A stretch of DNA of 12,876 nucleotides, from the NCBI GenBank assembly GCA_016870235.1, contig VGCB01000015.1, positions 1 to 12,876 of the forward strand, written 5' to 3'. Both the position numbers and the translations under genes were made by a program. The notes beneath the pieces are model-generated. The model was not told the origin of the DNA and ran no database searches. It saw only the letters and a program-made list of their open reading frames with translations. Below, piece by piece: positions 6,319 through 12,698 of the stretch (its first letter is position 1; each line of letters opens with the position of its first letter). Source of the stretch: Actinomycetota bacterium (GTDB lineage Bacteria > Actinomycetota > Thermoleophilia > Gaiellales > Gaiellaceae).

Positions 6319-7971
6319 TCAGGCGTCGGCGGGGCCGGGCTGGAGCGCCCGGCGGAGCCGGGCCATGCGGACGGCCAGCTCGACCGCGAGCCAGTCGTCG
6401 CGGCGGAGGTCGACGCCGGAGATCTCGGCGATGCGGCGGAGCCGCTGCCGGAGGGTGTTCTGGTGCACGTACAGCGCCTCGGCCGTGGCGCTGATCGAGC
6501 CGTGGCGGCGGAGGAACTCCTCGAGCGTGCCGACGAGCGCGGTCCCGCGCTGGCGGTCGTACTCGTCGAGGCGGCTGATGGCGTCGATCATCGGATCCCG
6601 CACGCCGCCCTCGAGCGCCACCGGGAGCAGGTACTTGTAGGCGCCGAGGTCGTCGAACGTCTGGATCGGGCCGGCCCCGGGGATCGCGGTCGCCACGAGC
6701 GCCTGCCGTGCCTCCTCGAGGCCGCTCGCGAGGCCGGCGGGGCCCTTGCACGCGCTCGAGAGGCCGATCGAGGCCGTGCTGCCGGTCGCCGTCCGGACGG
6801 ACGCGACGATCTCGAGCAGGCGGTCGGCCGAGGTGCCGGCGAGCGGGACGAAGGCGCGCAGCTCGTCGCCCTTCCGCTCGCAGAGGACGCGGGTGCCGAT
6901 CGAGGCGATCGCTTGCTCGAGCGCCGTCCCGGCCGGCCGGGCGGCGAGCGCGACGTGCGTCCCGGCGAGGTCGAACCCGAGGCGCGCGGCCGGTCCCTCG
7001 AGCAGCTCGGGCGCGCGACCCGCGGCGATGCCCTCGAAGAAGTCGGTGATCAGGTTGCGCTCGGTGAGGCGCTCGATCAGCTGCACTTTCTTGATCGCGA
7101 CCGCTGTCTGGCTCGCGACGGCGCGGGCGAGATCGAGGCGACCGGTTCCCTCGGCGACGAGGAGGCCGACGAGCTCTTGCCCGGCGACGAGCGGAACCGA
7201 CACGCGCGACCGCCGACCGCGCGCGAGCTCGGGGCCGAGGCTCGCGAGGCGCACGCGCTCGGGCCCTGCGCCCGCGTCGGGCCAGGCGGCGCGGAGGGCG
7301 AGCTCCTCGCTGGCGCCGTCGAGGAGGTAGACGCGGCACCGCGTCCCGCGGAGGAGGGTCGTCGCGCGCTCGACGACGATCGCGACGAGCTCGTCGAGCG
7401 TGTCGGCGCCCGCGACCGCCTCGCCGAGGTCGACGAGCCGCTCGAGATCCTCGACGCGCCCGCGCGTCTCGTCGTACAGGCGTGCGTTCTCGACGGCGCC
7501 GGCGACGAGCGACGCCGAGGAGATCAGGAACTCCGCCTCCTCGCGCGTGAACTCGCGCGGCGCCTCGGTGTGCGCGGTGACGACGCCGATCGCGGCGCCC
7601 GCGCGCGAGAGGAGGGGAATGCAGAGGAACGACTGGAACCGCTCCTCGTCGATCCCGGGCACGTGACGGAAGCGCGGGTCGGCCGGCGCGTTCTCGCGGA
7701 TGAACACCGGCTGGCGATGCTCGGCGACCCACCACCCGATTCCCTCGCCGCGGGCGAGCGCCGCCTCGCCGAGGAGCGCCTCGTAGGGTCGGTTCGCAGC
7801 CTCGAGCACGAGCCGGTCGCTCGTCGTGTCGATGAGGTAGACGAAGCAGGCGTGCACGCCGCTCCCCTCGGTCATCAGCCGCACGACGGAGCGGAGCACC
7901 TCGGCGCGGTCGAGGCTCGACGTGACCGTGGCGATCAGCTCGGTGAGGACGCTCGTCTCGCGCGTCTGCAT
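6319..7971 (-). CDS. GAF-GAF-PucR/CdaR family transcriptional regulator
   Basis: 550 residues. Residues about 6-165 form a first GAF domain (FVYLIDTTSDRL, FLCIPLLSRAGAAIGVV). Residues about 175-298 form a second, more divergent GAF domain (CRVYLLDG, VSVPLVAGQELVGLL). A helical linker (280-315) leads to a CdaR GGDEF-like region (about 330-430), then the C-terminal PucR helix-turn-helix (about 478-535, with LEEFLRRHGSISATAEAL and YVHQNTLRQRLRRI). Such proteins are DNA-binding activators, often of purine, amine or sugar-acid use; the GAF domains would sense a small ligand, which is unknown here. The stop is 92 bases before the glnT-like gene on the same strand, so control of that locus is likely but inferred. 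The ATG has GGAG directly abutting it, too close to serve as a ribosome-binding site, and a TACGAT box 6 bases upstream; it is probably leaderless. Confidence 0.9.
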   Translation of the reverse strand: MQTRETSVLTELIATVTSSLDRAEVLRSVVRLMTEGSGVHACFVYLIDTTSDRLVLEAANRPYEALLGEAALARGEGIGWWVAEHRQPVFIRENAPADPRFRHVPGIDEERFQSFLCIPLLSRAGAAIGVVTAHTEAPREFTREEAEFLISSASLVAGAVENARLYDETRGRVEDLERLVDLGEAVAGADTLDELVAIVVERATTLLRGTRCRVYLLDGASEELALRAAWPDAGAGPERVRLASLGPELARGRRSRVSVPLVAGQELVGLLVAEGTGRLDLARAVASQTAVAIKKVQLIERLTERNLITDFFEGIAAGRAPELLEGPAARLGFDLAGTHVALAARPAGTALEQAIASIGTRVLCERKGDELRAFVPLAGTSADRLLEIVASVRTATGSTASIGLSSACKGPAGLASGLEEARQALVATAIPGAGPIQTFDDLGAYKYLLPVALEGGVRDPMIDAISRLDEYDRQRGTALVGTLEEFLRRHGSISATAEALYVHQNTLRQRLRRIAEISGVDLRRDDWLAVELAVRMARLRRALQPGPADA

Positions 7972-7977
7972 CTCCAG

Positions 7978-7983
7978 ATCGTA
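7978..7983 (-). promoter_or_regulatory. -10 box (TACGAT) of the PucR-type regulator gene
   Basis: Minus-strand TACGAT fits the TANNNT -10 consensus and ends 6 bases before the ATG at 7971, placing the transcription start at or next to the start codon. No -35 match is evident. Confidence 0.5.
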
Positions 7984-8046
7984 CGAGCCGGAGCCGACTC
8001 GCGTCCCGCTCTCCTCGGGTAAGCCCGGTTCCCTCGAACGTGGGGC

Positions 8047-8074
8047 TTGACCCCCTCCGAAGGGTCACTACAAC
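8047..8074 (+). promoter_or_regulatory. candidate sigma-70-type promoter
   Basis: TTGACC (8047-8052), a 16-base spacer and TACAAC (8069-8074). It points to the plus strand, where no gene follows, so it would serve a non-coding RNA starting near 8081. The inverted repeat TGACCC/GGGTCA between the boxes could be an operator. Confidence 0.35.
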
Positions 8075-8142
8075 GAGATGTACGGGGGAGGGGAGAGTCG
8101 CAGCAAAGCCGGGTGGGACTCCCGGCGCCTTGCGCGGCTCCG

Positions 8143-8172
8143 GGTCTCCGGCGTCTTCGGGCGCCGGAGACC
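8143..8172. other. 11-bp perfect hairpin
   Basis: GGTCTCCGGCG (8143-8153) pairs perfectly with CGCCGGAGACC (8162-8172) around the loop TCTTCGGG. It is one of the strongest stems in the window and supports an RNA-level role for the gap. Confidence 0.6.
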
Positions 8173-8209
8173 TCGAAGGGATTCGGACGGGTGCAGCAGG
8201 CAACGGGGA

Positions 8210-8248
8210 GCGAGGGCACGGCGACCGGGGTGGCGCCGTGCCCCTCGC
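8210..8248. terminator. long stem-loop, possibly a two-way terminator
   Basis: GCGAGGGCACGGCG (8210-8223) pairs with the complementary arm at 8234-8248, with a single bulged C, around a 10-base loop. On the minus strand it lies 25-63 bases past the end of the phosphomannomutase operon; on the plus strand it is followed by GTTTCCC and would end the candidate RNA. U-tracts are poor on both sides, as is common in high-G+C genomes. Confidence 0.45.
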
Positions 8249-8272
8249 GTTTCCCGGGTGCGCGCGGCCCGT

Positions 8273-8611
8273 CTACGCGACCCAGGGGGCGCCGCCGGTG
8301 TCCCAGCCGATCAGCACGTGCGTCGCGATCGCGGCGGCGACGTGGTCGGCGAGCGCCGGGTCGGCGTCGCCGTCGAGCCAGAGCGCGCCGACGCGCTCGC
8401 CCTGGAAGACGACGTCCCTGTATGAGCGGCGCACCGGATCCGGGACGCCGCTCTCGGGCCCCACGGTCTCGGCGCCGTCCTCGACGAAGGCGATCGCCGC
8501 GTAGGTCGTGCCCGGCTGCCCCGCGAGGAGCGCGACGACGGCGCGCAGGACGTCGTCCGCCTCCGGCGTCTCGGAGAGGATCCGGTCGACGGCGGCGCGG
8601 GCGTCGCTCAT
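8273..8611 (-). CDS. small GAF-like protein, function unknown
   Basis: 112 residues. The central part (YAAIAFVEDGAE near 37-48, then YRDVVFQGERVGALWLDGD) has the strand pattern of a minimal GAF/free-methionine-sulfoxide-reductase-like fold, followed by a helix (ADHVAAAIATHVLIGWD). No cysteine is present, so it cannot be an fRMsr-type reductase; a ligand-binding or structural role is more likely. There is no DNA-binding or membrane segment. Its ATG overlaps the stop of the thioesterase gene by 4 bases (ATGA), so it is translated with that gene. It is the last gene of the phosphomannomutase operon; a strong stem-loop lies 25-63 bases beyond its stop. Coding is well supported by the overlap and codon use; the GAF label is moderate. 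Confidence 0.75.
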   Translation of the reverse strand: MSDARAAVDRILSETPEADDVLRAVVALLAGQPGTTYAAIAFVEDGAETVGPESGVPDPVRRSYRDVVFQGERVGALWLDGDADPALADHVAAAIATHVLIGWDTGGAPWVA

Positions 8612-9069
8612 TCGGCGAGGTCGGCGCCCTCGAAGGCGCGGATCGGCTCGCGCACGTGCTCCGCGATCGGCACAGGCGTGCGCGTCGCCGGGTCGATCAG
8701 CACGATCGTCTGCGTGCCGGTCACGAGCCTCGCGTCGTCCGGGAGCCGGTACGCGGCCCACTCGTACGTCGCGCTCGTGCGCCCGATGCGGCTGATGCGG
8801 ACGAACACCTCGAGGAGGTCGTCGAAGCGCGCAGGCGCGTGGTACTCGACGTTCGAGGCGCGGGCGACGAACCACACGGAGTCGTCGCGGAGCCGGCCGA
8901 GGTGCCGGTGGTACTCGACGCGCGCGAGGTCGAAGTAGGGGAGGTAGCGGCCGTAGTAGACGACGCCCTGCGCGTCGGTGTCGGAGAACGAGACGCGCGT
9001 CAGCGCCGAGTACTTGAAGGGCGGCCTGCGGTCGGTGCGCCGCCCGAGCTCGAGCGTCTCGCCGGTCAC
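8608..9069 (-). CDS. hotdog-fold acyl-CoA thioesterase (YbgC/4-hydroxybenzoyl-CoA thioesterase type)
   Basis: 153 residues with a GTG start. The signature SDTDAQGVVYYGRYLPYFDLAR (split here as SDTDAQGVVYYG, 29-40, and RYLPYFDLAR, 41-50) is the active-site loop and helix of the 4HBT/YbgC family; Asp32 lines up with the catalytic Asp of CDPAGIV-type enzymes. The rest (ARFDDLLEVFVRISRIGRTS and TGTQTIVLID) gives the usual hotdog strands, and the length is typical. It should hydrolyse acyl-CoA in the cytoplasm; the acyl group is not predictable. The GTG overlaps the TGA of the phosphomannomutase gene (GTGA, 9066-9069), which fixes the start although the frame remains open far upstream. Why it is coupled to a hexose-phosphate mutase is unclear. 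Confidence 0.88.
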   Translation of the reverse strand: MTGETLELGRRTDRRPPFKYSALTRVSFSDTDAQGVVYYGRYLPYFDLARVEYHRHLGRLRDDSVWFVARASNVEYHAPARFDDLLEVFVRISRIGRTSATYEWAAYRLPDDARLVTGTQTIVLIDPATRTPVPIAEHVREPIRAFEGADLAE

Positions 9070-10412
9070 GACCGGATCAGCGCCAGAACCTCGTCGCGGC
9101 GCTCGACCATCGCGGCCTCCGAGAGCGCCTCGAGGTTGAGGCGGAGGAGCGGCTCCGTGTTCGACGGCCGCACGTTGAAGTGCCAGTCGTCGAAGTCGAC
9201 CGAGATCCCGTCGAGGTGGGTGATCCGCGCTCCCTGTGCCGCGTAGCGCTCCTTGATCTCCTGCAGCTTGAGCGGCACGTCGGCGACCGGGGTGTTGATC
9301 TCGCCGGTCAGGTGGTACTGGTCGCGGTAGGGCGCGAGGAGCTCGGAGAGGCGGAGCTCGGAGCGCGAGAGAAGCTCGACCATGACGAGGAACGGCACGA
9401 TGCCGGTGTCGGCCTGCGTGAAGTCGCGGAAGTAGTAGTGCGCCGAGACCTCGCCGCCGAAGAGCGCGTCCTCCTTCCGCATGCGGTGCTTGATGAACGC
9501 GTGCCCGACGCGGTTGATCAGGGCGACGCCGCCCGCCTCTTCGATCGCCGTCGGCACCGCCCAGCTCGCCCGGACGTCGTAGATGATCTTCGCGCCCGGC
9601 TCCTTCTGCAGCATCGCCTGGGCGAGGAGCGCGGTGACGAAGTCGCCGGGGACGAACTCGCCGTCGTCGTCGACGAAGAAGCAGCGGTCGGCGTCGCCGT
9701 CGTAGGCGACGCCGAGGTCGCCGCTCTCCTCCTTCGTGCGCTCGACGATGAACGCCCGGTTCTCGGGCAGGAGCGGGTTCGGCTCGTGGTTCGGGAAGGT
9801 GCCGTCGGGCTCGAAGTTGCAGCGCACGACCTCGAGTTGCGGCAGCCGGGCGAGCACGCGGTCGAGCATGACGCCGCCCATCCCGTTCGCCGCGTCGGCG
9901 ACGATGCGGAGCGGCCGGATCGCCGCCGGGTCGACGAAGGAGAGCACCTTGTCGACGAACCCGTCCCAGACGTCGGTCTGGACGACCTGGCCGCGCCGCG
10001 TGACCGGACCGAAGCCCGCCTGCGCGCGCCGCTTCACGTCCTCGAGCCCGGAGTCGCCGCCGACGGGGAGCGCCCCGCGCCGGACGATCTTCATGCCCGT
10101 GTACTCCTTCGGATTGTGCGACGCGGTGACGCACATGCCGCCGTCGAGCCCGAGCGCGCCGACCGCGTGGTAGACCATCTCGGTGCCGACCAGGCCGAGG
10201 TCGTGCACCTCGGCGCCGCCGTCGGCGCAGCCCTCGATCACCGCGGCCGCCATCGATGGCGACATCGTCCGCATGTCGCGGCCGATCGCGACCGTCTTCG
10301 GCTCGAAGTGCTCGACGTAGGCGCGGCCGATCGCGTAGGCGCCCTCCTCGTCGAGCTCGGTCGGATGGACACCGCGGACGTCGTACGCCTTGAAGACCCT
10401 GGGGTCGAGCAT
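9066..10412 (-). CDS. phosphomannomutase/phosphoglucomutase (alpha-D-phosphohexomutase)
   Basis: 448 residues, a full-length phosphohexomutase. All four landmark sites are intact: the phosphoserine loop TASHNP (96-101, Ser98), the metal loop YDGDADR (237-243), the sugar-binding loop GGEVS (319-323) and the phosphate-binding loop RPSNTEP (415-421). It interconverts hexose-6-phosphate and hexose-1-phosphate in the cytoplasm, feeding GDP-mannose or glycan synthesis. GEMS versus GEVS does not settle glucose against mannose preference, so the symbol is left blank. The start is set at MLDPRVFKAYDVRG, which matches the family N-terminus. An in-frame GTG 54 bases upstream would add 18 atypical residues. 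A TAGCAT box ends 7 bases before the chosen ATG and no ribosome-binding site is seen, so it is probably leaderless. It heads a three-gene overlapping operon. Confidence 0.93.
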   Translation of the reverse strand: MLDPRVFKAYDVRGVHPTELDEEGAYAIGRAYVEHFEPKTVAIGRDMRTMSPSMAAAVIEGCADGGAEVHDLGLVGTEMVYHAVGALGLDGGMCVTASHNPKEYTGMKIVRRGALPVGGDSGLEDVKRRAQAGFGPVTRRGQVVQTDVWDGFVDKVLSFVDPAAIRPLRIVADAANGMGGVMLDRVLARLPQLEVVRCNFEPDGTFPNHEPNPLLPENRAFIVERTKEESGDLGVAYDGDADRCFFVDDDGEFVPGDFVTALLAQAMLQKEPGAKIIYDVRASWAVPTAIEEAGGVALINRVGHAFIKHRMRKEDALFGGEVSAHYYFRDFTQADTGIVPFLVMVELLSRSELRLSELLAPYRDQYHLTGEINTPVADVPLKLQEIKERYAAQGARITHLDGISVDFDDWHFNVRPSNTEPLLRLNLEALSEAAMVERRDEVLALIRS

Positions 10413-10419
10413 GATGACG

Positions 10420-10425
10420 ATGCTA
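10420..10425 (-). promoter_or_regulatory. -10 box (TAGCAT) of the phosphomannomutase operon
   Basis: Minus-strand TAGCAT fits TANNNT and ends 7 bases before the ATG at 10412. No ribosome-binding site is present, so a leaderless transcript is likely. It also supports the 448-residue start over the upstream GTG. Confidence 0.5.
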
Positions 10426-10474
10426 TCCGGCCTGGACTGCCTGCCTGCATCGATCCCTCGATCCACCGCCTCTG

Positions 10475-10514
10475 CCCGTTTTCAACAACCGGTGTTTGAC
10501 ACCGGTTTTCAACA
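10475..10514. repeat. three tandem 13-mers upstream of the phosphomannomutase gene
   Basis: On the plus strand: CCCGTTTTCAACA (10475-10487), one base, CCGGTGTTTGACA (10489-10501), then CCGGTTTTCAACA (10502-10514). The outer two differ at one base and the middle is a degenerate copy (10 of 13). The layout also creates a perfect hairpin, AACCGGTGT-TTG-ACACCGGTT (10487-10507). It lies about 50-90 bases upstream of the predicted transcription start, a typical place for an activator or regulator site. Confidence 0.55.
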
Positions 10515-10591
10515 GCTGCGGTCGGGTTGGAAGCCCAGGTCGAAGGCGGGCTCGCGGTAGGGTCGAGGGGGAAGCTGTGGACGAGTTGTTG

Positions 10592-10605
10592 CCGGTTCTG
10601 CAACA
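10592..10605. repeat. fourth, degenerate copy of the CCGGTT..CAACA motif
   Basis: CCGGTTCTGCAACA has the same ends as the tandem 13-mers with one extra base in the middle. Its GTTGC...GCAAC flanks can also pair as a small hairpin. Confidence 0.35.
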
Positions 10606-10634
10606 GGTAGACAACGCATCCCGCAACACACTGT

Positions 10635-10653
10635 CCACAGCCGAACGCTGTGG
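10635..10653 (-). terminator. hairpin just after the TIM-barrel gene
   Basis: CCACAGC and GCTGTGG pair perfectly (7 bp) around a 5-base loop, starting 2 bases beyond the TGA at 10656-10658. The following minus-strand sequence (ACAGTGTGTTG) is only weakly T-rich. A terminator or 3'-end stabiliser is plausible; the stem also contains a TGTCCACA-like DnaA-box half. Confidence 0.4.
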
Positions 10654-10655
10654 GT

Positions 10656-11474
10656 TCAGTCGAGGAGGAGGATCGAGCGGATCGCCTGGCTCGAGGCTTC
10701 GTCCGGCGACTCCGAGATCACCGTCGCCGGCCGGTCGAAGCGCGCAAGCGCTTCGCGGAGCGGCTCGGCGCGGAGGGTGCCTTCGCCGTAGGGCAGGTGC
10801 TTCGTCTCGTTGCGGTTCGCGAACGCGATGTCGGAGAAGTGAACGTGGAACGCACGGCCGGGCTCGATCACCGCGTCGGCGGCGGCAAGCGCGTCGGCGA
10901 ACGCGTTGACCGCGAGCATGGCGCCGTCGCTCGTCGCATGCATGTGCGCGAAGTCGATCACCGGCCGCACCCAGCCCGTTTGCCGAGAGATCTCGACCAC
11001 GTCGTCGAGCGAGCCGAGGTCGCGCACGCGGCCCATCACCTCGATCGCGAACGGCACCGCGCGCTCCTTCTGCTCGAGCCGCTCCCGGAGCGTCCCGAGC
11101 TGCTCGACGACCGAGGCGATCGCGTCCTCGCGGGAGCGGCCGAGCAGGAAGCCCGGGTGGAAGACGACCGGATCGGCGCCGCAGGCCGCGGCGATCCCGG
11201 CGCTGCGATCGAGCGCGCCGACCGCGGACGCCCACTTCTTACCGCTCGGCTCGAGGTGGCCCATGAAGCCGAAGAGCGGCGCATGGACGGAGAGCGCGAT
11301 CCCGGCCTCGCGCGCCACCTCCCCGAGCCGCTCCGCCCACGGGTAGTCCATCCAGAACCCGCTCTCGAAGTCGATCTCGCAGGCCGTGTAGCCGGCCGCG
11401 ACGAGCGCCTCGACGGCCGCCTCGGGCGACTCCCGCGACGGGATGCGCGCCGGCCCGACGCGGATCGCTCCCAT
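10656..11474 (-). CDS. TIM-barrel metal-dependent protein, endonuclease IV/xylose isomerase-like
   Basis: 272 residues. The order of likely metal ligands fits the AP endonuclease 2 superfamily: SVHAP (His64), VFHPG (His106), FAIEVMG (Glu145), IDFAHMHA (Asp174, His177/179), FHVHFSD (His210/212, Asp215), KHLPYGEG (His226) and SESPD (Glu255). This near-complete set is closer to endonuclease IV (tri-metal site) than to sugar isomerases. The chain starts MGAIRVGPARIPS, as in archaeal and actinobacterial Nfo-like proteins. The role could be abasic-site repair or an isomerase/hydrolase of a phosphosugar; repair is favoured but unproven. The start is chosen at 11474, where TATCGT ends 6 bases before the ATG; the frame is open further upstream, but that extension is arginine-rich and crosses the divergent gene. 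A 7-bp hairpin follows the stop. Confidence 0.85.
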   Translation of the reverse strand: MGAIRVGPARIPSRESPEAAVEALVAAGYTACEIDFESGFWMDYPWAERLGEVAREAGIALSVHAPLFGFMGHLEPSGKKWASAVGALDRSAGIAAACGADPVVFHPGFLLGRSREDAIASVVEQLGTLRERLEQKERAVPFAIEVMGRVRDLGSLDDVVEISRQTGWVRPVIDFAHMHATSDGAMLAVNAFADALAAADAVIEPGRAFHVHFSDIAFANRNETKHLPYGEGTLRAEPLREALARFDRPATVISESPDEASSQAIRSILLLD

Positions 11475-11480
11475 GGCGCG

Positions 11481-11486
11481 ACGATA
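11481..11486 (-). promoter_or_regulatory. -10 box (TATCGT) of the TIM-barrel gene
   Basis: Minus-strand TATCGT ends 6 bases before the ATG at 11474. No ribosome-binding site is seen at this start. It supports a leaderless transcript and the chosen start. Confidence 0.5.
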
Positions 11487-11571
11487 CAGCGTCGCCCCCC
11501 GCATCGCGCGCGTGTTGTCCGATAGGAGCACGAATTCCCTGCAAATGACCGATGCCGTCCGATGCGGGGCG

Positions 11572-11577
11572 TACGCT
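11572..11577 (+). promoter_or_regulatory. -10 box (TACGCT) of the 72-residue protein gene
   Basis: Plus-strand TACGCT ends 6 bases before the ATG at 11584. It lies back to back with the TIM-barrel promoter in a 109-base divergent gap (11475-11583). Confidence 0.45.
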
Positions 11578-11583
11578 CGTTCC

Positions 11584-11802
11584 ATGGCACATCCCACACG
11601 GATCGACCTCCTCGAGCTCGACATCGACCTCCGTCTCGCCGACCTCTGGCGCGAGGCGGCCGACATCTCCGAGTGGAACCTCGAGGTCGTTGCTGCCTTC
11701 ATGCGTGCCGCCTACGGGAAGGGCTACTGCGACGCCCTCACCGAGGACTCGCCCGGGTCGCTCTGCCACGACCACGGGTACGAGGTGCCACTCCGCACGT
11801 AG
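11584..11802 (+). CDS. conserved-looking small protein of 72 residues, function unknown
   Basis: The only plus-strand gene of the window. The protein is acidic and mostly helical: an amphipathic start (RIDLLELDIDLRLADLWREA), a W-N-L-E-V-V-A-A-F-M-R-A-A-Y helix, then GKGYCDALTED and a CHDHGY tail. Cys49, Cys61, His62 and His64 could bind a metal, but their spacing is not a standard zinc motif. No signal peptide or membrane segment. Third-position G+C is very high, as expected for a real gene here. I do not recognise a named family, though the sequence looks like a conserved actinobacterial small protein. It is transcribed divergently from the TIM-barrel gene and ends 22 bases from the end of the convergent BtuF-like gene. 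No Shine-Dalgarno is seen, but TACGCT ends 6 bases before the ATG, which supports a leaderless start at MAHPTRI rather than one of the upstream in-frame starts. Confidence 0.72.
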   Translation: MAHPTRIDLLELDIDLRLADLWREAADISEWNLEVVAAFMRAAYGKGYCDALTEDSPGSLCHDHGYEVPLRT

Positions 11803-11824
11803 GGACGGCCCGGCTGGGAACGCG

Positions 11825-12691
11825 TCAGCGGAGCGGGACGAGCGGCAGCCCGGGGTCGGCGGCGGCCTCCGGATGCAGCAGGAACGCGAGCTGCTCGACC
11901 CCGTCCGCGATCCGCGGCGCCGGCCGCGAGAAGTACGCGTTCGCGTCGACCGCGACCGTCCGGCAGCCGAGGTCGGGCACGACGCTCGCCTCCGACGCCG
12001 CGCGCGCCGCGTCGAACCCGCACGGGGCGAGCACGAGGAGCTCCGGGCCTGCTTCGCGCACCTGCTCCCACGTGACCGCGAACGACGCCTCGCCCACGCG
12101 TCCGAGGACGTCCCGTCCACCCGCCGCCGCCACCATCTCCGGCACCCAGTGGCCGGCCGCGAACGGGGGCTCGAGCCACTCGGCCAGGAACATCGGGGTC
12201 CGCTCGAGCCCGCGGGTGCGCGCGGCGACGGCCTCGATCCGATCGAGCATGCGGTCGGCGACAGCGGCTCCCGCCGCGCCGACGCCGAGCCGGCGCCCCA
12301 GCTCCCGCGCCGACTCCGCGACCTCCGCGATCGTCCGCGGGTCGAGGGACACGACCTCGGCTCCGACCGGGCAGACGCGACCGACGTCGTCGCTCGCGAC
12401 GGCGCACACCGGGCAGAGATCCTGCGTCAGGATCACGTCCGGCGCGAGCTCCGCGAGCAACGCCTCGTCGATCGCGTAGAGCGACGTCCCGTCGCCGAGC
12501 TGCTCGCGTACGGCCCGGTCGATCCCGAGGCTCGGGAGCGCCGACGTGTCGATCCGCGCGCCCGTGACGACCGGCAGGCCGCGCACCGCCGGCGGGTGAT
12601 CGCACTCGGCGGAGACGCCGACGAGGTGCTCTGCGAGCCCCAGGTCGGCGATGATCTCGGTTGCGCTCGGCAGGAGGGAGCAGATCCGCAT
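11825..12691 (-). CDS. BtuF-like cobalamin-binding protein (periplasmic-binding fold, no signal peptide)
   Basis: 288 residues with the two-lobed helical-backbone metal-receptor fold: MRICSLLPSATEIIADLGL at the start, ECDHP (29-33), TQDLCPVCAV (89-98), LEPPFAAGHWVPEM (173-186), LAPCGFD (221-227) and VDANAYFSRPAPR (248-260). These blocks match the group annotated as cobalamin-binding protein or BtuF-like in actinobacteria, chloroflexi and archaea. There is no signal peptide, lipobox or membrane segment, so it appears cytoplasmic; import substrate-binding proteins would be exported. It may instead bind or sense a corrinoid or other tetrapyrrole inside the cell (inference). Conserved Cys30, Cys93 and Cys96 are notable. 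No ABC permease or ATPase gene is adjacent in the window. The start at 12691 aligns with the family; the frame is open upstream, but TATCGT ends 7 bases before this ATG. Confidence 0.88.
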   Translation of the reverse strand: MRICSLLPSATEIIADLGLAEHLVGVSAECDHPPAVRGLPVVTGARIDTSALPSLGIDRAVREQLGDGTSLYAIDEALLAELAPDVILTQDLCPVCAVASDDVGRVCPVGAEVVSLDPRTIAEVAESARELGRRLGVGAAGAAVADRMLDRIEAVAARTRGLERTPMFLAEWLEPPFAAGHWVPEMVAAAGGRDVLGRVGEASFAVTWEQVREAGPELLVLAPCGFDAARAASEASVVPDLGCRTVAVDANAYFSRPAPRIADGVEQLAFLLHPEAAADPGLPLVPLR

Positions 12692-12698
12692 CGCGGCC

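Larger units (their letters stand above)
8081..8252 (+). ncRNA. candidate structured small RNA, family unknown
   Basis: About 172 bases from the predicted start to the end of a terminator-like stem-loop. Elements in order: GAGTC (8086-8100 area) able to pair with a later GACTC; hairpin GCCGGG-TGGGACT-CCCGGC, whose loop resembles the conserved U-G-N-N-A-N-U loop of cobalamin riboswitches; an 11-bp hairpin (8143-8172); then GC-rich single-stranded sequence and the closing stem-loop with a short TTT. The first two pairings exclude each other, a switch-like property. The other conserved cobalamin boxes are not found, and no plus-strand gene follows. A stand-alone RNA (for example 6S-like) or a mere 3'-region structure are alternatives. 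This is a structural inference only. Confidence 0.3.
7972..8272. other. non-coding gap with several stem-loops
   Basis: 301 bases between the GAF-like gene and the regulator gene, both on the minus strand. I see no credible gene in it. It contains the regulator's -10 box (7978-7983), a plus-strand promoter-like sequence (8047-8074) whose spacer overlaps the inverted repeat TGACCC...GGGTCA (8048-8067), a GCCGGG...CCCGGC hairpin, an 11-bp hairpin (8143-8172) and a long stem-loop (8210-8248). Confidence 0.6.

Noticed and set aside
6226..8022. Long plus-strand frame opposite the PucR-type regulator
   Set aside because: Its composition is the mirror of the regulator's codons. The minus-strand product has clear GAF and helix-turn-helix domains.
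8081..8252. Calling the structured gap a true cobalamin riboswitch
   Set aside because: Only one hairpin resembles the family. The 5' GGUGCC-type box and the 3' CAGGA-ACCUGCC box are not convincingly present, and no gene lies downstream on that strand.
9180..10499. Long plus-strand frame opposite the phosphomannomutase
   Set aside because: The minus strand has all four phosphohexomutase motifs; the plus-strand product shows no domain.
10413..10655. Calling the repeat-rich gap a chromosomal origin
   Set aside because: No dnaA, dnaN, gyrB or parAB gene is near and the DnaA-like boxes are imperfect. It is kept only as a low-interest finding.
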